Below are positions 5,361-9,131 of a stretch of 9,131 nucleotides of DNA, piece by piece. Source of the DNA: Butyrivibrio sp. UBA3740 (GTDB lineage Bacteria; Bacillota; Clostridia; Lachnospirales; Lachnospiraceae); assembly GCA_002372465.1 (NCBI GenBank), contig DFGW01000226.1:1-9131 (forward strand). Direction: 5' to 3'. Numbering within the stretch: position 1 is the first letter of the stretch; each line of letters opens with the position of its first letter. The notes beneath the pieces were generated by a model. That model saw only the letters and a list, made by a program, of their open reading frames with translations. It did not search any database and was not told the DNA's origin. Position numbers and translations under genes: made by a program.

Positions 5361-7799
5361 TTACCTTCGATCTTCGTAAAATTCATCGATAGTTCTGATC
5401 AGCCTACTTGCGTTGATCTCAAGCTGTTTCCTTGAAAGTGTTCCATCCTTAAGTGCCTTAAGGACTCTCTCATAGTCCTTTTTGGTTCCCGGCATGAACA
5501 GTTCTCCGCCTGCCTTTGCAACTTCATCTGAAAGAGCATTGCGGTATTTCGACTTAGAGCTGGTCATAATTGTCATTACCCAGTCTGTCATCACTATTCC
5601 CTTAAAGCCGAATTCCCCCCTAAGAACATCCTCAATAAGTCCTCTGTGCTCGGAAGTATGTATGCCATTTAGCAAGTTGTAGCTGGTCATGACTGCCTTA
5701 GGCTGGGACTTCCTGATGCAGATATCAAAGCCCCGAAGGTATATCTCTCTCATAGCTCTTTCACTTACCTGAGAGTTATTGCAGTAGCGGTTAGTCTCTG
5801 CATTATTGGCAGCGTAATGCTTTATTGTAGTGCCGCATCCCTTGTGCTTTTGCACGCCTCTGGTGATAGCAGCTGCCACTTCACCCGACACAAGCGGATC
5901 TTCTGAATAGTATTCAAAGTTTCTTCCGCAGAGGATGCTTCTGTGAATGTTAAGAGCAGGTGCAAGCCAGAGATGTACTCCAAACTTCTCCATCTCCTCT
6001 CCCACAATATCTCCAAGTGCCTCTGCCAGTTCTGTATTAAAGCTCTGAGCGATAGCTGTACCGATAGGAATCATGGTTGCCGAATGCTCTTTGATCACAG
6101 CATTCCTTGGGATCTTCTTTCCGCCAACGATCAGTTTAGCTATAAAAGCTGTTACGGGTCCCATCATCTCAAGCATGCTCTCCGGCATCATACCTTTATT
6201 TCCGGCATCATACTGATTTTCGCCCTCTTCGTAATACTTTAGTGAAATCCTGATTCCCGCAGGGCCATCAGCCATGATAAGAGGTCTGATACCTTTATTT
6301 ACAAGCTGTGAAGTTGTTTCTCCCGCAGCGCCTGCAAGATGTGTCGCGGCATTACCGATAATGCTGAGCCCGTTTGCATTGGGATCAAAGTTTCCGATCT
6401 GCATGTAAGAAAGCTCTTCATCAGTCAGGTTCTTTATCCTGGAATCTACTGAAACCTCGTTGTCAAAAAAGACTTCTCTTTTCTCAAAGTCATCTGCAGT
6501 AAGTGTGAAGGTTACAATACCTTCAGGAATTGGCAACGGCTCTGAATGCTCAGACTTTATGTCTGTAAAGTCAGGTTTTCCGAGACAGTTTCTGGTCTTT
6601 AAAGTTGTAACTGTTTCTTCCAAAATAGCAGCTGCAGCAATTTTTGTATCCACCGAGCTGTTGCCTACACGGATTACATATCTGCCCTTCTCAAGAACAT
6701 AACTTTCAGATTCCTCGTCATAGGAAGCAAAATCTGAAAGCCTGAAAGACATCTCCAACCTGCATTCTGCGTTTCTTTCTAGAAGAGGCGTCTTGGCATA
6801 GCAAACCAACTGCTGGTATGGCTGATCCAGCTTATCTTCAGGGACTGAGAGATAGACCTGCACAACCTCTTTTCCTGAACAGCTTCCTGTATTCTTAACA
6901 AGCACCTCGCATGTTAAGGTATCCTTATTAGCCTTTACATCTGATACCTTAGTCTCAAACGTTGTATAAGACAGTCCAAATCCAAAGGGGAACAGAGCTG
7001 TCTTCTTAAAGGTATCAAAGTAGCGATAACCTACATAAATACCCTCTTTGTAGCGGTTATCGTTCCAGTCGCCAAAGGTTCCTTCCGCTGAATATTCTTT
7101 AATCTCCGCCCAAGTGGTTGAGAGCTTCCCTGAAGGATTCTGTTTTCCCAGAAGAATATCCGCAAGTACTGCCCCGCAATCAGTTCCAAGCTGGGATAAA
7201 AGAAGAATATCTTTTACCTCCATCACAGGTGAAAGATCTACTACACCTCCGACATTTAAAACAAGCATAAATCTATCGTATTTTTTATTGAGAAGAAGAA
7301 TGTCACGGATTTCAGACTTTGACAGCTTTACATCGCCCTCTAAAACCTCTCGGTCACTTCCCTCTCCGGAATTTCTGCTGACAACATATATGGCTGTATC
7401 GCACACCTTAGTGATCTCAAGATTGTGGTCAGGCTCTTTCATGGTCTTTCCCATGGAATACATGATTGCGTTCTCATGCTTTGCCTTTGCCTGCGCCTTA
7501 AGATCCTTAATAAACTGCTTTTTGGCTTTCCTTCTTACCTCATCATAGGCATCAAGCCAGCTCTTTGAAGCGATAATGAATCCTGCCCGTTCAAGTCCCT
7601 GCTCTATTGTGAAAGTTTCTTTTGAATTAACCTCTCCCGAACCTGTACCGCCCTTTATCGTATAGCGAAGTCCGGCTCCATAAGCAGCAATCTTACCGGG
7701 TTTATCTAAAGGGAACTGTCCGCTCTTTTTAAGAAGAACTGTGCACTCTGCTGCATTGCTAAGAACAAATGATAATTTGTCTGTATCTTTTCTCTCCAT
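5361..7799 (-). CDS. Beta-glucosidase-type glycoside hydrolase family 3, circularly permuted
   Basis: An 812-residue GH3 enzyme with reversed domain order. The (alpha/beta)6 C-type domain comes first (about 1-240), with SGEGSDRE (144-151) carrying the probable acid/base Glu146. Then PFGFGLSYT (271-279) and a fibronectin-III-like domain (about 285-385), then a linker and the TIM barrel (about 455-812). The barrel has DGPAGIR (511-517), GRNFEYYSEDP (625-635), the KH motif in IKHYAANNAETNR (659-671), and nucleophile Asp739 in GIVMTDW (734-740). Both catalytic residues are present, so it should be active as a retaining exo-beta-glycosidase, most likely a beta-glucosidase. The same permuted order is known in Butyrivibrio fibrisolvens and Ruminococcus albus beta-glucosidases. 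No signal peptide: intracellular. The ATG has AAGGAG seven bases upstream, 54 bp after the symporter stop. Confidence 0.94.
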   Translation of the reverse strand: MERKDTDKLSFVLSNAAECTVLLKKSGQFPLDKPGKIAAYGAGLRYTIKGGTGSGEVNSKETFTIEQGLERAGFIIASKSWLDAYDEVRRKAKKQFIKDLKAQAKAKHENAIMYSMGKTMKEPDHNLEITKVCDTAIYVVSRNSGEGSDREVLEGDVKLSKSEIRDILLLNKKYDRFMLVLNVGGVVDLSPVMEVKDILLLSQLGTDCGAVLADILLGKQNPSGKLSTTWAEIKEYSAEGTFGDWNDNRYKEGIYVGYRYFDTFKKTALFPFGFGLSYTTFETKVSDVKANKDTLTCEVLVKNTGSCSGKEVVQVYLSVPEDKLDQPYQQLVCYAKTPLLERNAECRLEMSFRLSDFASYDEESESYVLEKGRYVIRVGNSSVDTKIAAAAILEETVTTLKTRNCLGKPDFTDIKSEHSEPLPIPEGIVTFTLTADDFEKREVFFDNEVSVDSRIKNLTDEELSYMQIGNFDPNANGLSIIGNAATHLAGAAGETTSQLVNKGIRPLIMADGPAGIRISLKYYEEGENQYDAGNKGMMPESMLEMMGPVTAFIAKLIVGGKKIPRNAVIKEHSATMIPIGTAIAQSFNTELAEALGDIVGEEMEKFGVHLWLAPALNIHRSILCGRNFEYYSEDPLVSGEVAAAITRGVQKHKGCGTTIKHYAANNAETNRYCNNSQVSERAMREIYLRGFDICIRKSQPKAVMTSYNLLNGIHTSEHRGLIEDVLRGEFGFKGIVMTDWVMTIMTSSKSKYRNALSDEVAKAGGELFMPGTKKDYERVLKALKDGTLSRKQLEINASRLIRTIDEFYEDRR

Positions 7800-7853
7800 A
7801 TTGGTCTCCTTGTAAATAAGGGAAACAGAAGCTGCTCCCCTCTTTTGACTTTA

Positions 7854-9131
7854 CTACTTTCTCTTTGCTATCTCTTTCTGGATTTCAGGAAGTCTTTTTT
7901 CCAGGTCAAACCGCATGGCAAAAGCAAACAATATGATAAACAGAATAAGAGGAATATAGATGCTGAATGTATATATTGCCTGAATAACAGCAGGTGATAC
8001 AGTAGTTGCAAGCCCGTCATAAGCTGCAAGTCCAAGGCACCATCCAATTATTGAAGCCCCGATACCTGAGCCGACTTTATTACCAAAACTGCATGCACTC
8101 TGAGCTGTAGCGACCATTCTTCTGCCATACTTATATTCATTATAATCTATCGCCATGGCGGACATAACTCCCATAAGGCACATCATTGGAATGTTTGCGA
8201 AAGTTCCAAAGCATGAAAGAGTGGTGTTATAAACAAAATGAGTTGGGTTAAAGAGTCTTAATGCTGTGCCTATTGCTCCAATCAGGAATGAAACTCTGAG
8301 CGTCTTTGTAACTCCGAGTTTTTTAGACATCGGACCAACAGCTACAAAACCAAGGATAGTAGGTATCATGCCGATTGCGCCCTGAATAGCAACCAGGTTA
8401 TCGTCACCGTATATCCACTTGCAGTAATATGTCCCTGATGCTCCGCCAATACCATAAGAGATATTAGCGCAGAAATTCATGATCAGAATCATTACCCAGT
8501 ACTTGTTTCCAAAAAGAGATTTCAGTGCTTCTCCGAAAGGTACCGGAGTCTCATCATCATGTATATCTTCAGCCTGAACTCCCTCACCGATCGCTGTTTC
8601 TTTTGCCTTCAGGTAACAGATGAACAGAGCAAGTGCAATAAACAGTCCGAAGGTAGCTCCCATCTTGATCCATGCACTCTGATTACCGCCAAGGGCATTG
8701 GTAATAGGAATGACAGCTACTGCAATTATCATACCTGATACATATCCGGATGCAGCTCTCCAGATTCCCATATTTCCTCGTTCTTCCTGGCTGTTGGTTC
8801 TGACAACAAGTATCGAAGAATACGGTATGCATATGGCTGTATAAATAACTGCTGACAGCAAAATATTAGTTATAAGCAGATATCCAAGCTGCATTGTCTC
8901 TCCCCAGCCCTTTGGAACAGTGAAAAGAGAAATAATAACAATCGCTGCAGGTACAGCCATCCTTAGTATCCATGGTCTGTACTTCTCTTTTCCGGGAGCT
9001 GTATGATCAACAATGTGCCCCATAAAAATATCTGTGAAAGCATCGATCATCTTACATATAAGAAGCATTGTTGCTATAGCGCCGGCAGCAATTCCCACTT
9101 TATCTGTGTAGAAGTAAGTAAGCTGGCCAAC
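7854..9131 (-). CDS. GPH/MelB-family cation:glycoside symporter, 5' end missing
   Basis: The frame is open to the window edge, giving 425 visible residues ending at TAG (7856-7854). A GTG at 9098 is internal, because the 11 codons upstream (reading VGQLTYFYTDK) continue the family's first helix. Compared with MelB, only about 25-30 N-terminal residues are missing. The family (glycoside-pentoside-hexuronide, major facilitator fold, 12 membrane helices) moves glycosides with Na+ or H+. MIDAFTDIFMGHIVD (visible residues 28-42) keeps the two Asp equivalent to MelB Asp55 and Asp59 in the cation site, and KEKYRPWIL (48-56) is the usual loop. Many hydrophobic helices follow, with a basic C-terminal tail ending KEIAKRK. 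As first gene of a symporter/GH3/GH78 set, it probably imports the disaccharide or aryl-glycoside that the two enzymes cleave. Confidence 0.93.
   Translation of the reverse strand, partial: VGQLTYFYTDKVGIAAGAIATMLLICKMIDAFTDIFMGHIVDHTAPGKEKYRPWILRMAVPAAIVIISLFTVPKGWGETMQLGYLLITNILLSAVIYTAICIPYSSILVVRTNSQEERGNMGIWRAASGYVSGMIIAVAVIPITNALGGNQSAWIKMGATFGLFIALALFICYLKAKETAIGEGVQAEDIHDDETPVPFGEALKSLFGNKYWVMILIMNFCANISYGIGGASGTYYCKWIYGDDNLVAIQGAIGMIPTILGFVAVGPMSKKLGVTKTLRVSFLIGAIGTALRLFNPTHFVYNTTLSCFGTFANIPMMCLMGVMSAMAIDYNEYKYGRRMVATAQSACSFGNKVGSGIGASIIGWCLGLAAYDGLATTVSPAVIQAIYTFSIYIPLILFIILFAFAMRFDLEKRLPEIQKEIAKRK

Noticed and set aside
9096..9098. GTG at 9098 as the start of the symporter.
   Set aside because: The frame continues upstream with family-typical residues (LTYFYTDK), and the cation-site helix position implies 25-30 further residues beyond the window edge.

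Overview
The window looks like chromosomal DNA from an anaerobic, low-to-moderate GC Firmicute of the Lachnospiraceae (Butyrivibrio / Pseudobutyrivibrio type). The reasons are strong Shine-Dalgarno sites, a circularly permuted GH3 beta-glucosidase of the kind known from Butyrivibrio fibrisolvens and Ruminococcus albus, a cytoplasmic GH78 rhamnosidase and a GPH-family sugar symporter. This is inferred from protein families only; no database search was possible. Every gene I can support lies on the minus strand.

Right part (about 2760-9131): a compact catabolic operon read right to left. It holds a GPH/MelB-type cation:glycoside symporter (5' end outside the window), a permuted GH3 beta-glucosidase and a GH78 alpha-L-rhamnosidase, and it closes with a clear intrinsic terminator at 2761-2789. 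The set suggests uptake of intact rhamnosyl-glucosides (rutinose- or neohesperidose-like groups of plant glycosides) and intracellular removal of rhamnose, then glucose.

Middle part (about 1130-2750): a second minus-strand unit with a near-consensus sigma-A promoter (2721-2749). It carries a promoter-fed C-terminal remnant of a class I methyltransferase, three very short ORFs (41, 26 and 26 residues) each with a good ribosome binding site, an intact leucine-carboxyl-methyltransferase-family protein (281 aa), and a 36-residue ORF with a good ribosome binding site. It mixes one intact gene with broken or miniature ones.

Left part (1-1003): the central fragment of an alpha/beta hydrolase that has lost both ends, then about 650 bp without a convincing gene. 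Positions 340-661 hold the most unusual structure in the window: an array of five and a half copies of an inverted motif pair, CACTC ... CAAGTG. The two halves are always exactly 27 bp apart. The units repeat at 64, 73, 52, 53 and 62 bp, close to 6, 7, 5, 5 and 6 turns of B-DNA. The array ends where the hydrolase fragment begins. Further left are a 14-bp stem hairpin, a GTGACGT direct repeat at 20-bp spacing and a possible outward-facing promoter.
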